This document shows positions 14,335 through 23,470 of a stretch of DNA of 29,337 bases, in pieces (within the stretch, counting starts at the first letter, position 1; each line of letters begins with the position of its first letter). Source of the DNA: Rhodospirillales bacterium (GTDB lineage: Bacteria > Pseudomonadota > Alphaproteobacteria > Micavibrionales > Micavibrionaceae); contig JACKIP010000013.1 in the NCBI GenBank assembly GCA_020638395.1, positions 1 through 29,337 on the forward strand. Direction: 5' to 3'. Below the pieces are notes generated by a model. That model saw nothing but the letters and a program-made list of their open reading frames with translations. It had not been told where the DNA came from and made no database searches. The translations under genes and the position numbers were made by a program.

Positions 14335-15717
14335 ATGCCTATGGCTTTGTCGTCCTTTAGGCCATCTCGTATTTTAAGCCGACATTATCGCTCACAGCAC
14401 GAGAGCCTGATTGCGTTTTCAAACTACCATTTCTATGGCAACGAACTTAAGATATTTCCATCGCCAATTAAAAACCCAGATGAGCTGGGCGTGAGGCTGG
14501 AATATGTCGGTGGTACCTACGCATCAAACTCCAATATGGACGAGGTTGAGGCTGTTGTGAAAGCCGCGCTGGAGTTTATGCGTAAACATCCAGATCGAAG
14601 TCTTGGGATAGCCACCATGAACCAAGTACAGAAAGATCTGATTGAAATTGAGATGGATCGTGCCTTTATCGATCATCCACATGCGGCTAATTATAAGGCG
14701 AAATGGCAAGGCACACTTGAATCTTTCTTTGTTAAAAACCTTGAAAGTGTCCAAGGGGATGAACGTGACGCCATCTTTATCTCTACAGTGTACGGCCCAG
14801 ATAAAAATGATACGTTTCGCCAGAGCTTTGGGCCTATTAACCGTGCTGGTGGCTACAGGCGATTAAATGTATTATTTTCCCGCGCAAAGAAAAACATGGT
14901 TGTCTTCACATCAATACAACCTGAAAGAATAGCTGTATCCGAAACTTCTTCTGATGGCGTCCGGGCTTTGAAAGGATTTTTAACTTATGCCGCAAAAGGC
15001 ATTATTGATGAGGGACAGCATAAACCTGACGAAATACCGGACAGCGATTTTGAAATTTGGGTTAAAGAAAAACTTGAAGCCATCGGGTGCGAAGTGCATC
15101 CTCAAGTCGGCGTTGCCGGATACCGCATTGATCTTGGCGTAAAACACCCAAAATATCCTTACGGCTATCTCATGGGCGTTGAGTGCGACGGTGCCACATA
15201 CCACTCTTCGAAATCAGCACGTGAGCGTGATGTTATCCGTCAACAGGTGCTTGAAGGGCTGGGATGGCGTATATATCGTATCTGGTCAACGGACTGGTTC
15301 TCCAATCCAGTGCAGGAATTTGAGAAACTTAAGAACTATATTCAGGCCCTGCTTGACAGTGATGATCTGAAAAAATCTTCTGACGAAAATAAAGTTATTG
15401 AACATGATTTTACACCCTATGAGAAAAATGAAGAATCAGAAGATTTATTTGATGCTGCAGACAAACAAAAAAACACTGATAACATGGTGCAGCTTTTTGA
15501 TAACGTAACCTATTTTATGGTTAAAGATGGCGGAAAAAAAGAAAAACGTGCGGTACAAATTGTTCCAACACAAGGTGATCCCCATACAGGAACTATTGCG
15601 CAGCACTCCGTTATTGGTCGCGCTCTTTTAGGTTGTTGCGAAAATGATGAGGTCGAGGCCGTTTTACCTATTGGAGAAGTTACTCTAATTATAGATAAAA
15701 TAATTAAAGCAATATAA
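14335..15717 (+). pseudogene. 5'-truncated superfamily 1 helicase with PD-(D/E)xK nuclease and GreA/B-like C-terminal domain
   Basis: 460 codons remain of a protein normally well over 1000 aa. The frame opens inside the helicase core: RHYRSQHESLIAFSNYHFY (about 16-34), then ESVQGDERDAIFIS (motif V, 137-150) and RRLNVLFSRAKKNMVVF (motif VI). A Vsr/MTES_1575-type nuclease domain follows, with Asp266 in RIDLGV and GVECDGATYHSS (281-292), then RIYRIWSTDWFSNP. The last 75 residues (GTIAQHSVIGRALLGCCEND) resemble the C-terminal domain of GreA/GreB. The Walker A/B half is absent; an in-frame stop lies at 14284-14286. The ATG at 14335 could still express the nuclease and tail. The ATPase gene follows 19 nt later. 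Confidence 0.85.
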
Positions 15718-15736
15718 TTATTAGCAAAGGTTTTAA

Positions 15737-17761
15737 ATGTTAGATTTACAGCAAAAAAATAAGACAAGCACTGATAAGCCCGTAACCTTCAAAATGGAAG
15801 AAAACCTTGAGGGCAGGATCCGAAATCTGGCGCTAGCTCCCAGCTATGAAAACACCCTAATCCCTCTTTTTGAGGCAATCAGCAATGCTATACATTCCGT
15901 CCAAGAGCGCTTTGGCGAAAAATGGGTAGAAAAAGGCCACATTCGTGTTTTTGTTTATCGTAACGATGAAGCTCAGCCAGTATCATTTAGCATTGAAGAT
16001 AATGGAATCGGGCTTAATGAAGATAATTTCAAATCTTTCCGAACCTATGATACAGGACATAAGCTCCAAAAAGGAGGGAAAGGCGTTGGGCGGTTAACCT
16101 GGCTTAAGGTTTTTGAACTTGTTAACGTGCAAAGCACCTATCAAGAGAAAGATGGGAAATTTTATGAACGTGGCTTTAATTTTATTCTCGATAATGAAAA
16201 CCCCTTCCCCGAATATTCATTCGGAGAAAATTCACAGAGCAAAAATCATATAACTACGGTCCACCTTCAACGTCTTAAAGATGGCTATAATTCAAGATGC
16301 CCTAAAAAAACAGAGAGTGTTGCTCATAAAATGATTGCCCACTTTCTCTCTTACCTTATCGGCCATGATCGCCCCAATATCGTTATAGAAGATTCTGATA
16401 ATAAATACGATATCCGTCAAATCATCACTGCGAATACACATAACCCCAAAACCGATGAATTTGAAATTGAGGATGTCGGTAGCTTTACCGTTAACCATCT
16501 GCTGTTAAATAAATCTTTGGTCGAAAAAGCAGAGCATACGCTCTATTTATCAGCTCATGAACGTATTGTAGACGGTCACGTCATCAATAACCAAACCGGT
16601 CTTGATAGTTATTTTGAATATGAAGACGAAATGGTAGCCTATGTTGGTATTATATCTGGTGATTTCCTTGACAGCAATGTGACGCAAGAACGAAATAATT
16701 TTGATATCAGCAAAGAGACATACAAAGCGATAACAAAAGCGGCAGAAGAGCGAGCCAAAATTTATTTGGAAGAACCAATTAATGCTATTTTGGCAGCAAA
16801 GGCTGGAACTGTACAGCGTGTCGTGACTAATTTTCCTCGTTACAAATATTTGGTCAAAAACAATGCAGAATTTGCAAAAAAACTTCCTTTGAATAAAAAG
16901 ACAGAAGAAGAAATTTACGGAGAGATGTCTATTTACGATTTTAGAGAAAATCGATCCACAAAAAGAGAGGTTGCTTCTATTATTGGGCCTGATACTGACC
17001 CAGATACCATGGTTGATTATGAGAATAAATTTTCACAATTAATAAGCCGCATCGGAGAACAAGAAAAATCTTCTCTTGCAGAGTATGTGACAAAGCGTAA
17101 AGCAATCATAGAATTACTGCATAGTAGACTTGGATATGAAGACCCTGAAAAGAAAAAGAAATATACGGAAGAAGCGGTTCACAAAATCATTTGCCCTCTT
17201 CGTGTCAATTCAGGACAGATAGAATATGGAGAACATCATCTATGGTTAATTGATGATCGTTTGGCATATTACGATTTTTGGGCATCCGATGAAAATATCA
17301 AAAAATTTGCGTCAAATTCAAGTAGCTCAGATCGTCCAGATTTAGTGCTTTTTGAAGGCAGCAATCTTTTGCATAGAGAAGGCACAGATCAGCCAGTTGT
17401 AATTGTAGAGTTTAAGCGTCCAGCGCGTACAGAATACAATGACGATGAAAATCCAGTTAAACAGGTTTATGATTACATCAGAGAACTTAAGGAAAACCGT
17501 ATAACAGACAACGATGGAAATTTAATAACCAGCATTGGCGATACTACGCCTTTTTTCTGTTATCTCGTATGTGACATTACACCTCGCCTTAAAGCTATTT
17601 TAGAAGATTACGGAATCAACCAAGAGCTACCTGGAGGACGTGGCTACTTTGGCTATAATAAACCCAGATGCGCTTATATTGAAGTTTTGCAATATGATCA
17701 AATCGTTAAAGATGCCCGACTTCGTCATGAGGCATTTTTTAAAGAATTGGGAATTAATTAA
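15737..17761 (+). CDS. GHKL-type ATPase with C-terminal PD-(D/E)xK-like nuclease domain
   Basis: 674 aa. The Bergerat ATP-binding fold is clear at the N-terminus: N-box EAISNAIHSV (47-56), G1 EDNGIGL (87-93) and G2 GGKGVGRLTWL (113-123). The order is as in MutL/Hsp90/topoisomerase VI, without a histidine-kinase dimerisation domain. The C-terminal part has a nuclease-like pattern: RPDLVLFEG with Asp535, then VVIVEFKRP with Glu558 and Lys560, then a conserved VKQVYDYIREL. AAAGG stands 8 nt before the ATG. It is followed 15 nt later by the DUF4268 gene. ATPase plus nuclease plus helicase in an A+T-rich island suggests phage or plasmid defence, which is inference. I do not know a named system with this composition. 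Confidence 0.88.
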   Translation: MLDLQQKNKTSTDKPVTFKMEENLEGRIRNLALAPSYENTLIPLFEAISNAIHSVQERFGEKWVEKGHIRVFVYRNDEAQPVSFSIEDNGIGLNEDNFKSFRTYDTGHKLQKGGKGVGRLTWLKVFELVNVQSTYQEKDGKFYERGFNFILDNENPFPEYSFGENSQSKNHITTVHLQRLKDGYNSRCPKKTESVAHKMIAHFLSYLIGHDRPNIVIEDSDNKYDIRQIITANTHNPKTDEFEIEDVGSFTVNHLLLNKSLVEKAEHTLYLSAHERIVDGHVINNQTGLDSYFEYEDEMVAYVGIISGDFLDSNVTQERNNFDISKETYKAITKAAEERAKIYLEEPINAILAAKAGTVQRVVTNFPRYKYLVKNNAEFAKKLPLNKKTEEEIYGEMSIYDFRENRSTKREVASIIGPDTDPDTMVDYENKFSQLISRIGEQEKSSLAEYVTKRKAIIELLHSRLGYEDPEKKKKYTEEAVHKIICPLRVNSGQIEYGEHHLWLIDDRLAYYDFWASDENIKKFASNSSSSDRPDLVLFEGSNLLHREGTDQPVVIVEFKRPARTEYNDDENPVKQVYDYIRELKENRITDNDGNLITSIGDTTPFFCYLVCDITPRLKAILEDYGINQELPGGRGYFGYNKPRCAYIEVLQYDQIVKDARLRHEAFFKELGIN

Positions 17762-17776
17762 ACTTTGGAGATAAGT

Positions 17777-18718
17777 ATGACCCAATTAGGGCAATTATTA
17801 AAAGTAGACCTTCGTGAAATCTGGCAAACAGAGGATCGTGATTTTACGCCGTGGCTTGCACGCGAGGAGCACTTGCAAATTTTGGGGGACACTATTGGCT
17901 TGGAATTAGAGCTGGAAGCCCAAGAAAAGGAAGTTGGTCCCTTTCGGGCAGATATTCTGTGCAAAAATACACTGGATGGATCATGGGTTCTGATTGAGAA
18001 CCAAATTGAGAAAACAGATCACAGGCATCTTGGTCAGCTTTTAACATACGCTGCCGGACTAGATGCTGTGACTATCGTTTGGATTGCCTCTAGGTTTACA
18101 GAAGAACATAGATCTGCCATTGACTGGCTCAATCGTATTACAGACAGAAATTTCAGCTTCTTTGGATTAGAAGTTGAACTATGGCGCATTAATGATTCAT
18201 TACCAGCGCCTAAATTTAACATCATTTCTCAACCGAACGAGTGGAGTTTGACCGTATCAAGAGCGGCAAAGAAAATAGAAGATGAAGGGTTGTCTGAATC
18301 TGGGGAACTTCAATATAAATATTGGACGGCTCTTTCCGAGTATTTACAAGACCATTCCAACATAAAGCTAGGATCCCCCGGAGCGAAAGGATGGCACGAT
18401 TTTGCTTTAGGAAAGGCCAACATCACACTGCGCTTATCGATTGCAACAAAAACAGGAAAAATTACAGCGGGTGTGTATCTATATAAAAACATGAAAGAGC
18501 GGTACGAAACGCTTAATGAACAAAAACAGGAAATCGAGCAAAAATTTGGACAACCTTTGGACTGGGAAAACAGCCCAACCAAACAAACCGCTGTCATTAA
18601 AATAGAAAAACTTGCCGACATTTCCAACGAAACTGACTGGATTAATCAGCATGCTTGGCTTAAAGAGATGTTAGAAAAATTCAAACGGGTTTTCCGCCCG
18701 ATAGTTAAAGAATTTTAA
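17777..18718 (+). CDS. DUF4268 domain protein with N-terminal restriction-endonuclease-like fold
   Basis: 313 aa from ATG 17777, with GGAG 6 nt upstream; a TTG four codons earlier is less likely. The N-terminal segment VGPFRADILCK...SWVLIENQIEKTDHRHLGQLLTYAAGLDA (about 55-95) has the D-x(n)-E-x-Q arrangement seen in PD-(D/E)xK-like proteins. The C-terminal half (about 180-313, with YWTALSEYL, VYLYKNMKERYE and NQHAWLKEMLEKFKRVFRPIVKEF) is the DUF4268 part. Function is unknown in the literature I recall; such genes are frequent near restriction and other defence loci. It lies 15 nt after the ATPase gene, in one operon with it. Confidence 0.87.
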   Translation: MTQLGQLLKVDLREIWQTEDRDFTPWLAREEHLQILGDTIGLELELEAQEKEVGPFRADILCKNTLDGSWVLIENQIEKTDHRHLGQLLTYAAGLDAVTIVWIASRFTEEHRSAIDWLNRITDRNFSFFGLEVELWRINDSLPAPKFNIISQPNEWSLTVSRAAKKIEDEGLSESGELQYKYWTALSEYLQDHSNIKLGSPGAKGWHDFALGKANITLRLSIATKTGKITAGVYLYKNMKERYETLNEQKQEIEQKFGQPLDWENSPTKQTAVIKIEKLADISNETDWINQHAWLKEMLEKFKRVFRPIVKEF

Positions 18719-18782
18719 TTCTTCTCCAGCGTGGCAATTACCTTCAGTTTTTTGCCGCCGTATTCACCAATATCTTGAAACC

Positions 18783-19010
18783 CTTGAAGCCGAGCCTGAT
18801 TTGACGATTATGAAACTTGCGGAACAGGAAAAGCTGGATCACGGCTACATCGCCAAGACCATCCGCATGACCCAACTGGCACCCGACATCATCGAAGCCA
18901 TCCTAAATGGCCGCCAGCCTTACAGCCTCAGCCTGACCGATTTCATGAAGCCGTTCCCGAATGGCTGGGAAGAGCAGCGTCAGCATTTCGGATTTTCTCA
19001 AACAGCTTGA
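18783..19010 (+). pseudogene. C-terminal remnant of a large serine recombinase
   Basis: The frame carries AEQEKLDHGYIAKTIRMTQL, then APDIIEAILNGRQPYSLSLT and WEEQRQHFGFSQTA before the stop. This is the helix-turn-helix-like tail typical of recombinase-family (large serine integrase) proteins of alphaproteobacteria: x-IAKxxxLxxLAPDIxEAIL-x-GRQP...W-x-EQR-x-x-[LF]GF. The catalytic and zinc-ribbon parts are missing. It is evidence that an integrated element once sat here. Confidence 0.65.
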
Positions 19011-19067
19011 TTGGCCATATATTTCTCTCCGCATCTCTACGTGACAATGGTTTTGTTCATGTCCACA

Positions 19068-20026
19068 TGGTAATCCCCCCATAAATTAAAGGTGTTTAGA
19101 AGTAGAAAATTCTCGTAAAGAAGGAAGAGGAGAATATCTATGAAGAAGAGCCGATTTAACGAACATCAGATTATGCAGATATTAAAGCAGGCGGAGGGAG
19201 GAATCCCTGTGCCTGGCTTGCAAGGCCTTCGGGGTGAGCCAGACGTGCTATCGGTATCAACCGACCCGCAATGACGAGAACGTCAAGGTTGCGGAGTGGC
19301 TACTTCGTCTGACGGATAATCACAAGCGATGGGGATTTGGTTTATGCTTTTTATATTTGCGGAATGTGAAGGGGTTTGTCTGGAACCACAAACGGGTGTA
19401 CCGCATTTACCGTGAGTTAGAGTTAAACCTGCGGATCAAGCCACGGCGGCGATTGGTGAGGGCACGGCCAGAGGCCTTGGCTGTCCCTGATACCCCGAAC
19501 GCGATGTGGTCGATGGACTTTATGGCGGATCAGTTGAGCGGAGGACGATATTTTAGAACCTTTAATGTTCTTGATGATTTTAACCGTGAGGGACTTGGGA
19601 TAGAGGTTGATTTATCCTTGCCTGCTGAACGTGTGGTCAGGGCTTTGGAGCAGATCATCGAATGGCGCGGCAAACCCGCTCTTTGCGCTGCGACAACGGC
19701 CCTGAGTATATCAGTGAAAAATTGCGGCAATGGGCCAAAGACCAAGAAATTACCCTGTCTTATATCCAGCCAGGCAACCCACAACAGAACGCCTATGTTG
19801 AGAGGTACAACCGCACTGTGCGCCATGAGTGGCTGGAAATGAATGAGTTTAATACGATCGAACAGCCCAAGAGGAGGCAACCAGATGGCTATGGACTTAC
19901 AATAATGAACGCCCTAATATGGGCATCGGCGGCATCACTCCAGCCATGAAGCTGGCTCAATCCGCCAAAGGAAGTACATCAAACCAACTTTCTACTTCCA
20001 ACCCCTGTTAATTTAGGGGGATTACC
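19068..20026 (+). mobile_element. Degenerate IS3-family insertion sequence
   Basis: About 959 bp between imperfect inverted ends. The left end is TGGTAATCCCCC then TAAATTAAAGG...AGAAGTAGAAA. The right end, reversed, is TGGTAATCCCCC then TAAATTAACAGG...GGAAGTAGAAA. IS3 elements are normally 1.2-1.5 kb, so it has lost internal sequence. No clear target duplication flanks it. It lies between the serine-recombinase remnant and tRNA-fMet. Confidence 0.85.
19140..20010 (+). pseudogene. Broken IS3-family transposase (OrfA fused by deletion to OrfB, plus frameshifts)
   Basis: OrfA begins MKKSRFNEHQIMQILKQAEG and is joined after about 25 codons to the inside of OrfB (ACKAFGVSQTCYRYQPTRND in another frame). 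The DDE catalytic core is visible but split over frames: first Asp in NAMWSMDFMAD (frame of 19234), second Asp in LRCDNGPEYIS and Glu in NAYVERYNRTVRHEWL (frame of 19662). The end, RWLWTYNNERPNMGIGGITP, lies in a third frame. At least three lesions make it inactive. Confidence 0.85.
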
Positions 20027-20285
20027 ACATCAGTTTACGCTGCGACCCAAAAACCGTTAATTTTTTAAGAAACATAATATACTGAAATACAACAACAAAA
20101 AGCTGAAGGGCGTTTTTGTAATCGCCTCTATAGCTTCAGAGAAAAATCGGTATTTAGAGAGAATGTGGGGGTATAAATGGCTTTTTGAGGGGATGCATGC
20201 CCTTTAGCTTTGGGCGCAAAAGCCCAAAAACTCTGCCCTTTTGCAACGGATTACAAGGGTTAGAGAGTGTTTGAATTTAGAAGAT

Positions 20286-20362
<77 letters not shown>

Positions 20363-20638
20363 TTAAGGTACATAGCTTATAGAAGCTTTATCTTTGGGGG
20401 TCAAGTCTTTCCTTCTTGTCGCCTATAGGAATCTCTGCAAAAGGCAGCACCAACCTTTCTGATTTTTTATCTGGCGCTGTTTTTTGTTCTATGGCTTTGT
20501 TTCTTTTTATTTTTTTCTTTTTGCTGTTTTCGGATACAGTTATCCGCGCGCCACCTGTCAGTTTATATTCCCCATTTGTCTTCGTCTCTCATGCTTGCAA
20601 GACATGCGCGAAGTAAAAATACATATCAAGCGCAAAGA

Positions 20639-20668
20639 ATGGATTACCCGCATAAAACGGGTAATGAC
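20639..20668. repeat. Half copy of the palindromic repeat between the tRNA genes
   Basis: ATGGATTACCCGC, loop, GCGGGTAATGAC-type right half (as written: ACCCGCATAAAACGGGT core). It lies in the 362-bp interval between the tRNA-fMet and tRNA-Thr genes. Apart from it I see nothing convincing there; a 66-codon open frame with a Phe-rich stretch looks like chance. Confidence 0.6.
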
Positions 20669-20724
20669 GTTAAGCGCTAGGCTGGAAGAGGCTTAGAGAA
20701 ACTGACTTTTATTATGTAAATAAA

Positions 20725-20799
20725 TGGTGCTGCCGAGTGGGATCGAACCACCGGCCTCACCCTTACCAAGGGTGTGCTCTACCACTGAGCTACGGCAGC
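20725..20799 (-). tRNA. tRNA-Thr (anticodon GGT)
   Basis: 75 nt with the encoded CCA. The acceptor GCTGCCG pairs with CGGCAGC. The D-loop AGTGGTA is present. The anticodon stem is CACCC/GGGTG around the loop TTGGTAA, giving GGT, which reads ACC and ACU. The T-arm GGTGG-TTCGATC-CCACT is intact. Confidence 0.97.
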
Positions 20800-20908
20800 A
20801 TTGGAGCTTTGATCGTTTAGCTTGACTCGCCTTAAACGTTCTTTGCTCTAGAGATCCTAGCTTCGTAGCAATTTTTTACAGGCTTGTCACGCAGAAATCA
20901 CCGGATTT

Positions 20909-21826
20909 CTACAAAATTTGTTCCAGCGTTTTTGGATCCAGCCGATAGGCTTTGCTGCAAAACTCACAAATCATCTCAATCGCGCCGTCTTTTTCAACAT
21001 AGGCCCGGTCTTCCTCCGGCAGCATCGTCACGACGTCCTGTACTTTTTCCAGAGAACAGCGGCAGGCATGAGCAACCTCCACCGGTTCAAACACCCGCAC
21101 GCCCTCCTCATGAAACAGCCGAACCAGAAGCTCTTCAAGGCTGAGCTGATCGTCCAGAAGCTCATTTTCCGTGGCGCTTTGCATCAGGATCATGGCCCGC
21201 CGCCAGTCATCTTCATCTGTGTTACCCAGAGGGAGCGCGCCGCCTTCCTCCGGCATTTTTTGCAGCATAATTGCGGCAGATTGCCAACGTGCCCTGCGGT
21301 ATCCGACCGCCATACGGAATGCTGTGTCGATTTGTTCAGACTGACGGAAATAATCCTGCACACAATCGACCAGAGACGCGCCTTCGAGCGCCACAATCCC
21401 CTGATAACGCTCGGCCTCTCCGTGCGGGTCTACCGTAAAGGCCAGATAGCCCTTTCCCAAATATTGCGCAAGATGGTTTTGCGATGTTTCAGGAACGGCC
21501 ATCGCCTGTAATTGTTGCCGGGCCTGTGCCACGCGCTCTTCGTTGAATTTAGCGCAGGCCCGCACCTGTGCCGGAGACTCAACATCCGCCACCAGCATGC
21601 TGATCGGTCCATCCCCGGATGTTTGCAGGGTAAACACTCCGTCAAATTTCAGCATTGAGCTGAGCGCCAGAGACAGGGTGACGCTTTCCCCCACCAGATG
21701 CGACACCGGCTTGGGGTAATTGTGCGCCGTCAGAATATGGTCAAGAACGCCGGAAAGCCGAACGACCCTGCCGCGCAAGTTTGATTTTTCAAGCTGAAAC
21801 GGAAGAATAAGATCTTTCAAGTGCAT
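20909..21826 (-). CDS. hslO: Redox-regulated chaperone Hsp33
   Basis: 305 aa. The C-terminal zinc/redox switch is complete: Cys255-x-Cys257 (AHACRCSLEKV) and Cys287-x2-Cys290 (CEFCSKAYRLD). Before it stands LLVRLFHEEGVRVFEPV. Zn-bound Hsp33 is inactive; oxidation releases zinc and activates its holdase function against unfolding proteins. The N-terminal domain (RGRVVRLSGVLDHILTAHNYP) fits the family. It lies 19 nt beyond the ABC permease gene on the same strand. Confidence 0.95.
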   Translation of the reverse strand: MHLKDLILPFQLEKSNLRGRVVRLSGVLDHILTAHNYPKPVSHLVGESVTLSLALSSMLKFDGVFTLQTSGDGPISMLVADVESPAQVRACAKFNEERVAQARQQLQAMAVPETSQNHLAQYLGKGYLAFTVDPHGEAERYQGIVALEGASLVDCVQDYFRQSEQIDTAFRMAVGYRRARWQSAAIMLQKMPEEGGALPLGNTDEDDWRRAMILMQSATENELLDDQLSLEELLVRLFHEEGVRVFEPVEVAHACRCSLEKVQDVVTMLPEEDRAYVEKDGAIEMICEFCSKAYRLDPKTLEQIL

Positions 21827-21845
21827 ACACCCACCATATCAAAAA

Positions 21846-22646
21846 TTATGATTTTATTTTATACCCGCTGCGAATCATGGCATAGCAAAGCGCCAAAAGC
21901 GCCCCATCCAGAAGGATCAACCCACCACTGCCGATCAGAAGATTTCCTTCCGCATGACCGATAAATCCGTAACGGAATCCGTCAATCATATAGAAAAACG
22001 GATTATAATGCCCCAGAAACTGCCAGAAAGGCGGTAGGCTGCTCATGGCATAAAACGTTCCCGACAGAAAAGTCAGGGGCGTAACGATGAAGTTGGTGAC
22101 CGCCGCAATATGATCGAATTTCTGTGACCAGATCCCCCCTGCAATGCCCAGAGCGGAAAGCATCACTGTGCCAAGAACCGCATATAAGACAATTGCGCCG
22201 ATATTGTGAATGTGAAGCGGGACAAACACAGTAATAACCAGCGCCGTGACCACTCCGACGACCAGCCCGCGCATCACTCCGCCGATGACAAACCCGGTCA
22301 AAAGCTCCGCAGGGGATAGCGGAGGCATGAGCAGATCGACAATATTCCCCTGCACCTTGGCAATAACCAGAGACGAAGACGTATTGGCAAATGCATTTTG
22401 CACCATAGCCATCATCAGTAACCCCGGGGCAAGAAATGACAGGTAAGGAATATCGCCGACACTGCGTGCCACCCCGCCAAAAGCCAGCGCAAAAACCGTG
22501 TAAAATAGCAGCGTCGTCACCACCGGAGCAACAATCGTTTGCGAATAAACACTCAGAAACCGTGAGACTTCTTTTTCAACAAGCGTTTGCAGTCCTATTC
22601 TGTTTAATCCTGATATTTTTCTGGTCTGGAGCGTCACATGCATCAT
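21846..22646 (-). CDS. ABC-2 type transporter permease
   Basis: 266 aa with about six membrane helices. It matches the ABC-2 membrane domain (YadH/NodJ type): RIGLQTLVEKEVSRFLSVYSQ at the N-terminus, TIVAPVVTTLLF, then FLAPGLLMMAMVQNAF, MPPLSPAELLTGFVIGGV and a C-terminal LPPFWQFLGHYNPFFYMIDGFRYGFIG. No ATPase subunit lies beside it in the window, so the partner is elsewhere. The substrate is unknown. Two ATGs in tandem (22646 and 22643) follow GGAG; the second has the better spacing. Confidence 0.92.
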   Translation of the reverse strand: MMHVTLQTRKISGLNRIGLQTLVEKEVSRFLSVYSQTIVAPVVTTLLFYTVFALAFGGVARSVGDIPYLSFLAPGLLMMAMVQNAFANTSSSLVIAKVQGNIVDLLMPPLSPAELLTGFVIGGVMRGLVVGVVTALVITVFVPLHIHNIGAIVLYAVLGTVMLSALGIAGGIWSQKFDHIAAVTNFIVTPLTFLSGTFYAMSSLPPFWQFLGHYNPFFYMIDGFRYGFIGHAEGNLLIGSGGLILLDGALLALCYAMIRSGYKIKS

Positions 22647-22718
22647 GCTCCATAATTAGCACGAAGATCTAAAAAGTCACCTGTGTATTTCTTACCACTC
22701 CTTAAAACTTAACTTTTC

Positions 22719-22825
22719 GTCATTGCACGCTTTTTTCTGTCCATAAGGACGAAGAAAAAATGCGTGTAATCCATCGATTTTCAAATATGGATTACACGGA
22801 CTTTCTGCGAAAGCCGTGTGATGAC
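22719..22825. repeat. Complete long copy of the bipartite palindromic repeat
   Basis: 107 bp. Left half: GTCATTGCACGC, long inner hairpin, GCGTGTAATCCAT. Right half: ATGGATTACACGG, inner hairpin ACTTTCTGCGAAAG, CCGTGTGATGAC. It lies between the divergent ABC permease and recX genes, where it is the main content of the 227-bp interval. Confidence 0.85.
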
Positions 22826-22873
22826 GAAATTGAGAGGTGGTAAGCTGTGTATTTCCCCCGACAGGATAGAAAT

Positions 22874-23461
22874 ATGGTATCTTTTTACAAAATGACTGCC
22901 AGAAACCCAAAAGTACCGAAAAAAATTTCTCCGTCCTACCTTCGGAATTCCGGGCTGTATTATCTGCAACGCTATGTTGCCAGCTCCGGCCAGTTCCGAA
23001 ACGCAATGAAGCGGAAGATTAACAGATCCTGCCTGGCGCATCCGGATCAGGAGCGCGAGCCGTGCTATCTCTGGCTGGAAGAGGTTATTTCGGAATTCAT
23101 GACCCTTGGCTATCTGAATGATGATGCCTATTTGCGCGGCATGTTGCAAAGCCTGCGCCGGGGAAAGGGCCTGTCTCGCCGGATGATCGTTATAAAGCTC
23201 AAGGAAAAAGGGTTTTCAGAGGAAGATATTCTACGAGGCCTGCAAAATCTCGATGAGGAAGCCGCCGCGCCGGAAGGGCACCGCACCGATGATACGGAGC
23301 TCTCCGCCGCGCTCCGCTTTGCAGAGCGAAAAAAGCTGGGACCCTATCACCCGTCTCCGCCGCGAAAAACGCCGGAGCAGCAGCTCTCCAGTCTGGCGCG
23401 CGCGGGATTTTCTTATGATGTCTGCAAAAAGGTACTGGAGACGGAAGGAAAGACGTACTAA
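22874..23461 (+). CDS. recX: RecX family regulatory protein
   Basis: 195 aa from ATG 22874, chosen because AGGA lies 7 nt upstream; the longer GTG frame at 22847 has none. RecX pattern: SGLYYLQRYVASSGQFRNAMKRKI (first repeat), LGYLNDDAYLRGMLQSLRRGKGLSRRMI (second) and IKLKEKGFSEEDILRGL. RecX-like proteins modulate RecA filaments. The C-terminus (ARAGFSYDVCKKVLE) matches the last helical repeat. recA is not in the window. Confidence 0.85.
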   Translation: MVSFYKMTARNPKVPKKISPSYLRNSGLYYLQRYVASSGQFRNAMKRKINRSCLAHPDQEREPCYLWLEEVISEFMTLGYLNDDAYLRGMLQSLRRGKGLSRRMIVIKLKEKGFSEEDILRGLQNLDEEAAAPEGHRTDDTELSAALRFAERKKLGPYHPSPPRKTPEQQLSSLARAGFSYDVCKKVLETEGKTY

Positions 23462-23470
23462 CGTAAAAAA

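Noticed and set aside
19060..20030. Target-site duplication of the IS3 element
   Set aside because: The flanks (ACA on the left, CAT on the right) do not match over 3-4 bp.
20209..20228. Hairpin TTTGGGC/GCCCAAA downstream of tRNA-fMet
   Set aside because: The stem is short and there is no T-run in the direction of tRNA transcription; too weak to call a terminator.
20416..20616. 66-codon frame between the tRNA genes with a Phe-rich hydrophobic stretch
   Set aside because: No ribosome site, low-complexity T-rich DNA, no similarity recognised.
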